From: Bordetella parapertussis
GTDB lineage: Bacteria > Pseudomonadota > Gammaproteobacteria > Burkholderiales > Burkholderiaceae_C
Assembly: GCA_945901125.1 (NCBI GenBank)
Contig: CAMDKD010000020.1
Span: 1 to 50,140, forward strand
Length of the DNA: 50,140 nucleotides
Reading direction: 5' to 3'
Made by a program: the position numbers and the translations under genes. Shown here piece after piece: positions 16,065 through 23,261 of the stretch (the first letter of the stretch is position 1; every line of letters starts with the position of its first letter). The notes beneath the pieces were generated by a model. It did not search any database, was not told the DNA's origin, and saw only the letters and a program-made list of their open reading frames with translations.

Positions 16065-17540
16065 TATATTTTTTAATACATCAACAATTTTACTCACCTC
16101 TTCTATTGATAATTTAACACCAATTTTCATTGTTGTACCGGGTGCAAAAGTTTGCGGATCCAACAAAAATGAGGTTAAAGAAGCTTCATCCCATGTTCCA
16201 ATTTTCTTCTTTAAACTATCGCTGAAATAAGCAAAATTATGCAGAGCTATACCTCGACCGAATATACCGGCAAGGGAAGGACCGAAAGTTGATGTCACAT
16301 CCGGATGTGAAAAAGAATGGCAATTCACACACAAGCCCAGCGAAGATCCGCCAGGCATGTCAGGTAATGCTGTATTTGAATTCAACCGCCGTTCATCCAC
16401 ATTGACGGTGACCAACGATCCTTCATCCGTGGTGAGAAAAATGGTTTTCCCCATTTGTTGCAGCCCACGGATACGTTGCCCTATATGTATTTGCTCAATA
16501 GAGTGAATATATTTATTTTTCAAACGTATCCTGTAAAGACTTTGCGCTTTGAGGGAACCCATTAACAAATCGCCGTCCCATTCAGGATGAAAATCATTCA
16601 ATTCAATCAACGCACTTGGGGCAATAGAGGGTAGCCAACTGTATACAGCTTCAGTAAACGGACTTGATTCCTCTTTGCGATTCTTGATTGATTTTGAAAA
16701 ACGGAAATACCTGGTTCCAGAAATATTCACCGGCCAACCGTAATTCTGACCAGATTCCAGAAAAGACAATTTATCTCCGCCGCGCTCGCCATTTTCAGTG
16801 AACCAGACTTGTCCGTTTTTTCTGCTGAGAATGCTTAAAGACATTCGATGACCGGTTGCCAGCAATTGAGTTTTGCCTGAATTTAAGTCGAGAGCGAATG
16901 ACTTACCCAAGCTATTTTCTTTGTCTTGGGCATAAGGACGCTCCAGTTGCCCTTCGTTAAGGCTACCTATGATGAAATAAACCTTGGAATCAGTCACATC
17001 CAGAACACAGTTATCAGGTTGAATGTCTTTATGGTTGGTATCGTATAGAACAATCCATTTCATATTGCTGCCGGATATATTTTTACTTATCTGTAAACGG
17101 CTAAGCGCTGTATGGTGTGTTTTATCAGTGCTATCCTGGTAATGAAAGCAAGCAAACAAGGAGTCAAGTTTCTCTTTGTACTTAATGTCTCTGAGTGTTA
17201 CGTTGTTTTTAGGAATAGCAGGAAAACCTGCTTCCGAGAAAGTATCTCCGTTGATAAAGCTCATATTGCCTGATGAATCAGACAACATTAATCTGTCGTG
17301 AATGGCAGTGATCAGACCGGGGAAATTGTGGGTGTAATGCTTGGCGTAAGTTGTTTTGCTGATATTCAATGGAAGCAAAGTGCTGTCAATGTTGTAACTG
17401 CTAAATTGCACAGGCTGATGGTTCAAACCGCAATCGGCTGATTCCCAGCAGACAGCAGACTGTGCTTGCACCAGAAACGGAATCAACAGAATCAAAGATA
17501 ACAGCACTCTTGTGAGTGAAGAAAGAATAAATTGTTGCAA
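16059..17540 (-). CDS. Soluble PQQ glucose/sorbosone dehydrogenase-like beta-propeller fused to cytochrome c
   Basis: 493 residues. The start is TTG at 17540: AGGA lies eight bases upstream and the resulting N-terminus is a good signal peptide (LLSLILLIPFLVQAQSAVCW). The propeller (about 40-390) contains VWFTENGERGGDKLSFL and ESGQNYGWPVNISGTRYF, typical of the GSDH/Yli/Hedgehog-interacting-like family of periplasmic quinoproteins. A C-terminal class I cytochrome c (about 400-493) has CVNCH, FGPSLAGIFGR and a Met ligand in GTTMKIG. The fusion suggests an aldose or polyol dehydrogenase that passes electrons to its own heme. It begins ten bases after the hydratase gene and is the last gene of the cAMP-module operon. 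The substrate is unknown. Confidence 0.82.
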   Translation of the reverse strand: MQQFILSSLTRVLLSLILLIPFLVQAQSAVCWESADCGLNHQPVQFSSYNIDSTLLPLNISKTTYAKHYTHNFPGLITAIHDRLMLSDSSGNMSFINGDTFSEAGFPAIPKNNVTLRDIKYKEKLDSLFACFHYQDSTDKTHHTALSRLQISKNISGSNMKWIVLYDTNHKDIQPDNCVLDVTDSKVYFIIGSLNEGQLERPYAQDKENSLGKSFALDLNSGKTQLLATGHRMSLSILSRKNGQVWFTENGERGGDKLSFLESGQNYGWPVNISGTRYFRFSKSIKNRKEESSPFTEAVYSWLPSIAPSALIELNDFHPEWDGDLLMGSLKAQSLYRIRLKNKYIHSIEQIHIGQRIRGLQQMGKTIFLTTDEGSLVTVNVDERRLNSNTALPDMPGGSSLGLCVNCHSFSHPDVTSTFGPSLAGIFGRGIALHNFAYFSDSLKKKIGTWDEASLTSFLLDPQTFAPGTTMKIGVKLSIEEVSKIVDVLKNIK

Positions 17541-17550
17541 AAGATAAGTC

Positions 17551-18354
17551 CTATATCAGTTTTATTTTCAAACCCGTCAACGGGTTTTCGTACCTGCTTT
17601 CCCACTGCTGCCCGGCCTTAAGCGGGGCTGCGTCAGTCCACGTACCGGTGGTAATCACATCACCTGCTTGAACATCTGTGGCGCCTGGGCATTGCCGCAA
17701 AGCTTTCAAAAAATACAACAAAGCCATCAACGGACTGTCAAGCACATGGGATGCATAGCCTGTTTCGACAAGTTGCTGTTGATTCACGAGTTGCAGCGAC
17801 ATACCTGCGAGCAACTCATGCAAGGTATGACCGTCTGTGGCCAATTTCCTTAGCGCAATAGGTTTTCCCAACAGCAGATGTGCATGCAAACCACTGTCGG
17901 TCACTGTGTCGGCAAGCTTGAAGCGCCAATCTTCGGCATGCGATTGAACAATTTCAAAACCGCAGGCCATCCATTCAATGGCATCGAACAGGGTTTCAAG
18001 ATTCAAATCAGAAGATGGTGTGCTGCGCATACCAAAAACCAGCTCAGGCTCCAGTCGCGGCTGACTCATGCGACTGATGTCAACCGTCCCCTCCCCATTT
18101 TCATCAGCATAGGTCAAGGTGGTGTCCCAGACAGTGCCCCAGATAGGTTCGAACACTTGATAGCGCTCCCAAATACTGCGGTTGGTAAAGCCGATTTTGT
18201 AACCACGCGGCAGTTCACCGCGTTGCTCGCGCAGTCGGCGCACCTGCAAAGCCATTTGGTAAGCAGCAGAAACATCAGCAGAAATGCCTTGAGTGAAGTC
18301 TTGCGGCCACAGCTGACCTGTGTCAATGTGCTGCAGTAGTTTTTCAGGTGTCAT
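17551..18354 (-). CDS. 2-keto-4-pentenoate hydratase-like protein (MhpD/fumarylacetoacetase superfamily)
   Basis: 267 residues from the ATG at 18354. An in-frame TTG at 18396 would add 14 residues and overlap the upstream stop; the ATG gives the usual N-terminus (TPEKLLQHIDTGQLWP). Family features are RGYKIGFTNRSIW, WGTVWDTTL, RLEPELVFGM (metal-binding Glu residues) and TTGTWTDAAPLKAGQQW near the end. MhpD-type enzymes hydrate 2-hydroxypenta-2,4-dienoate in aromatic meta-cleavage pathways; related members decarboxylate oxalocrotonate. No other meta-cleavage gene is nearby, so the real substrate is open. It is cytoplasmic and sits between the phosphodiesterase and the PQQ-type dehydrogenase in one tight minus-strand run. 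Confidence 0.8.
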   Translation of the reverse strand: MTPEKLLQHIDTGQLWPQDFTQGISADVSAAYQMALQVRRLREQRGELPRGYKIGFTNRSIWERYQVFEPIWGTVWDTTLTYADENGEGTVDISRMSQPRLEPELVFGMRSTPSSDLNLETLFDAIEWMACGFEIVQSHAEDWRFKLADTVTDSGLHAHLLLGKPIALRKLATDGHTLHELLAGMSLQLVNQQQLVETGYASHVLDSPLMALLYFLKALRQCPGATDVQAGDVITTGTWTDAAPLKAGQQWESRYENPLTGLKIKLI

Positions 18355-18389
18355 GTCGAGAGTAGCTAAAGTAAATAGGCTACAGAATA

Positions 18390-19250
18390 TCACCAACCTC
18401 GCTTGGTTTCACTTCTTATACCGGCAGTGAGATTTTGTAACTGTTCGGCTACGATCAAGGGCATATTCAAAGCCAAGGCCGCTGGACTTGAAAAGCGAAG
18501 CGACTTCAAAAAATTCACTCTCCCTCCAATAGTCCCTACGATGTTGTGCAAAGGATGATCTTTCCATTGCCACTCTTGCGCCAATTGATTACCCAAATCC
18601 TGTCCAAACTCGGCACTTGCGCTTGCAAGAATATCAGCCTCATTGACAAGCACTGTGGCCCAATCAAGATTGAAAGTAAATTCAGTGCCAATCACTTTGT
18701 CATGGTTGGCTGGCACAAGGCTGGGATCGGTATTCAAAATCAGTTGTTCAATGCACCGCCTCCAGTGCGCATTGATTTCATAACGCTCAAGCCAGTGCTT
18801 TAACTCCTTGACAGATTGACTTTCGAATTCCTGTATATAGCTATTGGCTCCGCCAGGATGCAATACATCATGAGACGTCACCGCGAGCAATAAAGCGGCA
18901 GCCCATTCATCCGGCACAACTTCCTGCTGCTGTTTTAATTCGCACAACATGACGGTGAGACTGACCAACGCATCTGCCGTATGCAAACGGTTGTGGTAGT
19001 GCGGCTCCTGAGATAAGGACTGAGACAATGATTCCATGTGCGCGGCCAAAGCATCTGCGGCCTTAAGCATGTGAGCAGAAATACCTGCGGATGGCAGATG
19101 CTCTCCCCAGATTTGCAACTGACAAGCACTCACCACCACCGGCAATCCCGGCCATTGATCTGGCCATGCAGAACGCAAATTTTGCAAACTACTGCTCCAA
19201 AGCCTTGCAGAATCAGACGTGCTTGTTGCAGTAACGTTTGGTAATAACAT
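18390..19250 (-). CDS. Class I 3',5'-cyclic-nucleotide phosphodiesterase-like protein
   Basis: 286 residues. The region 84-145 carries the metal-binding signature of class I (animal PDE-type) phosphodiesterases: YHNRLHTADAL (His86, His90), then SHDVLHPGGANSYIQEFES (His127, Asp128, His131), and NEADILAS further on (near 210). This HD fold hydrolyses cAMP and/or cGMP to the 5' nucleotide. The protein has no signal peptide or membrane segment. AGG lies seven bases before the ATG and overlaps the end of the preceding CNB gene, eight bases away. Its place after an adenylate cyclase and two nucleotide-binding proteins makes it the likely off-switch of the same signal. Enzymatic specificity cannot be read from sequence. 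Confidence 0.82.
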   Translation of the reverse strand: MLLPNVTATSTSDSARLWSSSLQNLRSAWPDQWPGLPVVVSACQLQIWGEHLPSAGISAHMLKAADALAAHMESLSQSLSQEPHYHNRLHTADALVSLTVMLCELKQQQEVVPDEWAAALLLAVTSHDVLHPGGANSYIQEFESQSVKELKHWLERYEINAHWRRCIEQLILNTDPSLVPANHDKVIGTEFTFNLDWATVLVNEADILASASAEFGQDLGNQLAQEWQWKDHPLHNIVGTIGGRVNFLKSLRFSSPAALALNMPLIVAEQLQNLTAGIRSETKRGW

Positions 19251-19258
19251 GGTTAAAC

Positions 19259-19609
19259 CTAGGAACGTTGAGAACGAAGTGCGTTATGCATGTTTTGCTG
19301 CAATAACAAGGCCTCGAAAACGGGCACCAGCAAAGGCGAAGCTCCAGCCAAAATAGCATTGGCTTCATCTGTTGTGATAACCACGCAACTGACTTCATCC
19401 TGCGCCTGGGCTGATGCGCCGCGTATGCCTCCGGTTAAAAAAGCCTGCTCTCCAAATGATTCGCCTTCTCCAATACTGGCAATCAGATTATTGTCAGCGC
19501 CTAGCAATTGAACTACGCCTTGTTTGATGAAAAAAAGCCGGTCTGCAGCGTCGCCTACATTGAATATTTTGTCACCTGCCTTGAATGTAATAATTTGAAA
19601 ATCACTCAC
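19259..19609 (-). CDS. Stand-alone cyclic-nucleotide-binding domain protein (second copy)
   Basis: 116 residues from a GTG at 19609 that overlaps the preceding stop (GTGA). The whole protein is one CNB beta-roll: FKAGDKIFNVGDAADRLFFI, then the phosphate-binding cassette GESFGEQAFLTGGIRGASAQA with Glu54 and Arg63 at the positions that grip the ribose and phosphate in CRP/PKA domains. There is no HTH or catalytic output domain, so it must act through a partner. The position between another CNB gene and a phosphodiesterase, downstream of an adenylate cyclase, points to cAMP as ligand. It is cytoplasmic, with a short helical tail (about 90-116) that could be the interaction surface. Confidence 0.85.
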   Translation of the reverse strand: MSDFQIITFKAGDKIFNVGDAADRLFFIKQGVVQLLGADNNLIASIGEGESFGEQAFLTGGIRGASAQAQDEVSCVVITTDEANAILAGASPLLVPVFEALLLQQNMHNALRSQRS

Positions 19610-20097
19610 GGTTTGCCTTTCTTTGAGGCAGCAACGCCGAGCGTGCGTTTGATGGTGGTTTGCAAAATATCTCGCAAAGCCTGAGGCAATTTCGGAATAA
19701 TGTGGTCTACCTTTGTCAGCGGAATGATGCGCGCTTGAACAGGTGTGATGCTGACAATGGTTTTCGGGTACGGCAAACCCGCCAACCCTTCAGCCAATCC
19801 GATCACACTGCCCGGTCCGTAGCGCTCTAGACGCTCACCTTTGACAGCAATCAGATCGCCGGAAACAATGAAATAAGCTGAGGATAATTCAACACCTTGA
19901 GCAATTATTTTTTTCTTGGCGTCAAAGCTCACGGTACTGAGCAACTTAGAACCCCACAAGCTGAAATACAAACGCTGATTGCTATTGAGCTTACCGGATT
20001 TGTAAATCAATAAACTGGCGCTGGAGTAAGGATCTACAACGCCCAAAGCGTGTAAGTGATCTACATCAACCTCAAAACTGGCCGAAACTTCACTCAT
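19606..20097 (-). CDS. Stand-alone cyclic-nucleotide-binding-like domain protein (first copy)
   Basis: 163 residues, start overlapping the cyclase stop (ATGA). Residues about 45-150 resemble a CNB/CRP N-terminal roll: LWGSKLLSTVSFDAKKKIIAQG, AYFIVSGDLIAVKG, RYGPGSVIGLAEGL. The phosphate-binding cassette is atypical. After GSVIG the sequence runs LAEGLAGLPYPKTIVS and lacks the usual Gly-Glu-Leu and Arg, so nucleotide binding may be weak, altered or lost. The first 40 residues are a family-specific extension. No DNA-binding domain is present. Together with the next CNB gene it may form a heteromeric sensor or regulate the cyclase. Confidence 0.75.
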   Translation of the reverse strand: MSEVSASFEVDVDHLHALGVVDPYSSASLLIYKSGKLNSNQRLYFSLWGSKLLSTVSFDAKKKIIAQGVELSSAYFIVSGDLIAVKGERLERYGPGSVIGLAEGLAGLPYPKTIVSITPVQARIIPLTKVDHIIPKLPQALRDILQTTIKRTLGVAASKKGKP

Positions 20098-21182
20098 CCA
20101 AAAAGTTCCTTTGAAACAGACAAATGCTCAGCTTGTAAAACTTCGAGTTGCCGGGCCAATGTTTTCAGTTGCTCTGCAATCAAAAGGCAATCCTGACTGC
20201 TCAATGATTTGGGCGACAAGTCAATGTGAACACCCTGGGCATGACTGAGTCGCAACGGCTTATCGGCTTCAGCTTTTCTGCCTTTGACGGCGTAAGTCTT
20301 GATGCTTCTGTCAATCCCTTTCAGATTGACAGCCTGGCGCTCTTGCACCTCAACCAGATCATCCACATGAACAAAAGTATCGTGGCTGATCAAAATGCCT
20401 CCCGGGTCACTGCTAGCTTCAAGTCGTTGAGCTACATTGACTTCACCGCCAATGATGGTGTAACTCAGTCTTTGATCGGAGCCGAAATTACCTACATTGC
20501 AATAACCGGTGTTGATGCCGATACGGATGACAAAAGGATTTTCAAAACCTCTTTCCAGCCAACGTCTTTGTAAAACAAGCATTTGCTCCTGCATTTCCAA
20601 TGCCATGGACACGCAAGCACGCGCATCTTCACGGACACCTTTGGATTCAGGATCACCGAAAAACAGCATGACAGCGTCGCCTATGTATTTGTCTATGGTT
20701 GCCCCGTATGACAAAGCAATCTGCGTCATTTCTGAAAAATACTCATTCAAGTACTCGGTCAAAGCTTCGGGCTGCAAAGATTCGGCTGTCCGGGTGAAGT
20801 CTTTGATATCGCTGAAAAATACAGTTAGTTTTTTGCGTTGAGTGGTTATTTGCGTATCGTACTTTCCAGCAAACAATGCATCGTGAATTTGAGGTGGCAG
20901 GTATTTAGCCAACTGGTTTGACAAACCTTCGAGACGACTGCGTTGCTGTTCAAGTTCAAGGGTTTGGGTTTTCAGATTTCTATTGAGCTTGACAAGACGT
21001 TGCTCCTGTCTGTCGGAATGACGTGTTAAATCTTCGTTTTCACGCACGAGTTTGCTGAAACGATCAAATAATCGCTCGGCAAATTGACGTGTAGCCAGAC
21101 TGTCACCGTTGTCAAGAATAGCCTGCCCCTCGGCAAGCAATAATTTCTCCCGGTCATAAAGATCAAAGACAGCTTCAGCCAT
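20094..21182 (-). CDS. Class III adenylate cyclase with N-terminal coiled coil
   Basis: 362 residues. A helical/coiled-coil N-terminus (about 40-92) is followed by a class III cyclase domain (about 115-300). Metal-binding Asp125 (VFFSDIKDF) and Asp169 (DKYIGDAVM) are present, as are Lys165 and Thr242 (YTIIGGEVN), the pair associated with adenine rather than guanine, and the transition-state residues Asn249 and Arg253 (VNVAQRLE). ATP to cAMP is therefore the expected reaction. There is no membrane segment or known sensor domain, so activity should be controlled by a partner. The start overlaps the siaC-like stop by eight bases, the position held by the diguanylate cyclase siaD in the Pseudomonas sia operon. 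The C-terminal tail (about 310-362) is helical and unassigned. Confidence 0.9.
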   Translation of the reverse strand: MAEAVFDLYDREKLLLAEGQAILDNGDSLATRQFAERLFDRFSKLVRENEDLTRHSDRQEQRLVKLNRNLKTQTLELEQQRSRLEGLSNQLAKYLPPQIHDALFAGKYDTQITTQRKKLTVFFSDIKDFTRTAESLQPEALTEYLNEYFSEMTQIALSYGATIDKYIGDAVMLFFGDPESKGVREDARACVSMALEMQEQMLVLQRRWLERGFENPFVIRIGINTGYCNVGNFGSDQRLSYTIIGGEVNVAQRLEASSDPGGILISHDTFVHVDDLVEVQERQAVNLKGIDRSIKTYAVKGRKAEADKPLRLSHAQGVHIDLSPKSLSSQDCLLIAEQLKTLARQLEVLQAEHLSVSKELFG

Positions 21183-21552
21183 GCTGGATGATGGAGAAAA
21201 TCAATTCCTGAAAGCGGTCTTTAAAGTCTTCGCCCAACTCTTGCATGATGTCGTCATCCTCTTCAGCTTTCCACACCACTTCCACCTGATTGCCTGTTTT
21301 GCGGTAGGTATCCAGTCCTTCAAAAATCCGGTACATGGCTTTGATACTCGAACTGTTGATATAAATCATTGACATTTCAACCTGCAATGCACCTTTGGCC
21401 TGGGTCTGCAAGGCATTGATGGCGTTGATCACTTGACCGTAAAAAGCTGATACGTCCTCAGGAAATGATTCGCCTTGAATAAGCAATTTTAAAGGCTGGT
21501 AAGTCAAAGATATTTCAGGAGTTCTGTCTGTGGCGGCAATATGCAAATTCAT
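21175..21552 (-). CDS. siaC: SiaC-family regulatory phosphoprotein (DUF1987)
   Basis: 125 residues from the ATG at 21552; AAGGA lies eight bases before it, and a TTG six bases upstream is too close to that site. The DUF1987 pattern is clear: TPEISL, GESFPEDV, and VVWKAEEDDDIMQELGEDF near the end. In Pseudomonas SiaC a threonine in the central strand is phosphorylated by SiaB and dephosphorylated by SiaA; unphosphorylated SiaC activates the diguanylate cyclase SiaD. Here the equivalent stretch is MIYINSSSIKAMY, so Ser67 or Ser68 probably replaces the threonine. Its gene sits between the SiaB-like kinase (12 bases) and the adenylate cyclase (overlap), implying that it regulates that cyclase. 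This target is inferred from position only. Confidence 0.87.
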   Translation of the reverse strand: MNLHIAATDRTPEISLTYQPLKLLIQGESFPEDVSAFYGQVINAINALQTQAKGALQVEMSMIYINSSSIKAMYRIFEGLDTYRKTGNQVEVVWKAEEDDDIMQELGEDFKDRFQELIFSIIQHG

Positions 21553-21564
21553 GTTCAATTTCCT

Positions 21565-22086
21565 TTAGATCGTGGCCGACAGAATGAAGTCAACAGAGCG
21601 ATCATCAACATCCTGAAAAGTGTAATTAATAGGGTGGGTAGAACGACGGGCAATTTCAAGCAAGCCCAAACCAGCGCCGGGGCCTTCGTGTTCACCGGAT
21701 TCAGACATGCCTTCCCGGTACATTTGTCGAATGGTTTCCTTGTCTGCACCTGCAATCCGATCTAGTCTTTCCTTTAAATCGTGGGTTTCTGATTTCAAAA
21801 TCCGGTTTCCACACAAGATAGTAATTTCATTACCGACTTCAGTGATCAAAATCATGCCGTGATCATCATCATTTTCCTTGCCGTGCCATATAAGGTTTTG
21901 TACGCCTTCCATAAAAACGGAGAAAATCAACTTGGAACGCTTGGAATCGTCATGGGCCAGCAATCTGGCTTTAAGCATATCTGCCAATGTCAGCATTAAC
22001 TCATCCGACACGGTTCCGTTGTAAGCCATGATGACTCTGTTTTCCCGCAATGAATTGCGAAGCTCAATAGCATGACTTAATTCCAT
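21565..22086 (-). CDS. siaB: SiaB-family protein kinase (DUF6272, GHKL-like)
   Basis: 173 residues from the ATG at 22086, which has GGGAG five bases upstream; a longer frame to 22131 lacks this. The GHKL-type ATP-binding features are VFMEGVQNLIWHG (N-box with Asn), ITILCGNRI and GPGAGLGLLEIARRS (glycine-rich lid). SiaB-family enzymes phosphorylate the SiaC protein, here encoded 12 bases downstream. First gene of the operon reading toward 16 kb. The 407-base AT-rich spacer upstream should hold its promoter, including a large palindrome. No membrane or sensor domain is present, so the environmental input must come from elsewhere, for example a PP2C phosphatase. Confidence 0.86.
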   Translation of the reverse strand: MELSHAIELRNSLRENRVIMAYNGTVSDELMLTLADMLKARLLAHDDSKRSKLIFSVFMEGVQNLIWHGKENDDDHGMILITEVGNEITILCGNRILKSETHDLKERLDRIAGADKETIRQMYREGMSESGEHEGPGAGLGLLEIARRSTHPINYTFQDVDDRSVDFILSATI

Positions 22087-22493
22087 CGGTACTCCCTGTA
22101 GTATTTGCTGACAGTGTAATGGCCGGTTCAATTTACCATTATTCTTAAAATATTACCAGAGAAATTCTTTTTTATCTTTTAATGAAATGCAGAATTAATG
22201 CAGGATTACTCTTCCCTTTTAAATACCCCAAAAAATAAATTTAACCGACGAATCGCAATATACGTAGTTTCATAAGTTTGAAACAACTTTGCGCACTGCT
22301 GCGCAAGTTCAAATATGATTTTTAAGACTTAGCATTAATATAATGCAATCAACTAAAACCGATTTAATAATAAATAGATACCTCTCTCATTAGTGAACAG
22401 TGATACATAAACTCTAATGGTTTGTATGTATATAAATGCAGCTTTTAAGCATTTAAAGTGTAAATTGATCTTATTACTTATTTTTAACTACAC
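22087..22493. other. Divergent promoter region between siaB-like operon and Liv transporter
   Basis: 407 AT-rich bases with no supportable gene separate the minus-strand signalling operon from the plus-strand transporter operon, so both promoters should be here. The only striking element is the palindrome at 22277-22313. No CRP-type TGTGA/TCACA pair was recognised. Confidence 0.55.
22277..22313. promoter_or_regulatory. Extended imperfect palindrome
   Basis: TTTGAA-ac-AACTT-t-GCGCA pairs with TGCGC-AAGTT-CAAA around CTGC. The two arms match over about 16 positions with small bulges. It is a candidate operator for one or both divergent operons, or a strong hairpin in a leader transcript. It is GC-rich at its centre, unlike its surroundings. 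Confidence 0.45.
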
Positions 22494-23261
22494 ATGCCCC
22501 TGCTCAGCGTAGAAAATATAACCGTCCGGTTTCAAGGCATCGTGGCTCTGGACGGCGTTTCCTTTGACGTGGCAAAAGGTGAAATCACCGGACTGATAGG
22601 CCCTAACGGCGCAGGAAAAACCACCTTGTTTAACTGCCTGTCTCGTCTTTACTCATACAGCCAGGGCCGTATTGATTTTGACGGCCATCTCCTGGATCAG
22701 ATGCCGCGCCACCGTACAGCTGAAATAGGGATTGGACGGACTTTTCAAAACCTGGCCTTGTACAAGTCAATGTCAGTCACAGACAACATCAAGGTAGGAG
22801 CGCATTGCCGTGCCGGCAAGGGTTTTTTATCGCACGCGCTGTGCCTGCCGGGTGTGGCCGCTGAAGAGAGAAAAATACACGCACAGTCTCAACAGTTTTT
22901 AGAGTTGCTTCAACTTCAAGACGTTGCAGATAGAAAAGTAGCAGATCTTCCATTCGGCACTCAAAAACGCGTTGAACTGGCACGCGCCATGGCAAGTCAA
23001 CCGAAATTATTGCTGCTGGATGAACCTGCCGCAGGTTTGAATCACCAGGAAGTACATGAATTAGGCGACTTGATTCGCAAAATACGCGATGAATTCAATA
23101 CCACGGTGCTGCTGGTCGAACATCACATGAGTCTGGTCATGCGTGTTTCCGACAAGGTTGTTGCGCTTAATTTTGGCCGGAAAATTGCCGATGACACCCC
23201 GGCTAATGTGCGAAATCATCCTGAAGTCATTCGCGCTTACTTAGGCACAGCAGCAGCATGA
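22494..23261 (+). CDS. livG: Branched-chain amino acid-type ABC transporter ATPase (LivG type)
   Basis: 255 residues, cytoplasmic. Walker A GPNGAGKTTLFN (near 36-47), Q-loop FQNLALYKSMSV, a degenerate signature region (LPFGTQKRVELARAMA), Walker B LLLLDEPAAGL and the switch His in LLVEHHMSLVM are all present. LivG subunits have this replacement of the usual LSGGQ. It energises uptake with the LivF-like partner, whose gene overlaps this one by four bases (ATGA). First gene of a five-gene operon divergent from the siaB-like operon. Substrates of this family include branched-chain amino acids, amides, urea and aromatic or aliphatic acids, so the true substrate is open. Confidence 0.93.
   Translation: MPLLSVENITVRFQGIVALDGVSFDVAKGEITGLIGPNGAGKTTLFNCLSRLYSYSQGRIDFDGHLLDQMPRHRTAEIGIGRTFQNLALYKSMSVTDNIKVGAHCRAGKGFLSHALCLPGVAAEERKIHAQSQQFLELLQLQDVADRKVADLPFGTQKRVELARAMASQPKLLLLDEPAAGLNHQEVHELGDLIRKIRDEFNTTVLLVEHHMSLVMRVSDKVVALNFGRKIADDTPANVRNHPEVIRAYLGTAAA

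Noticed and set aside
22087..22493. CRP-type binding site near the cAMP operon
   Set aside because: I looked for paired TGTGA/TCACA half-sites in the divergent spacer and found no convincing pair.
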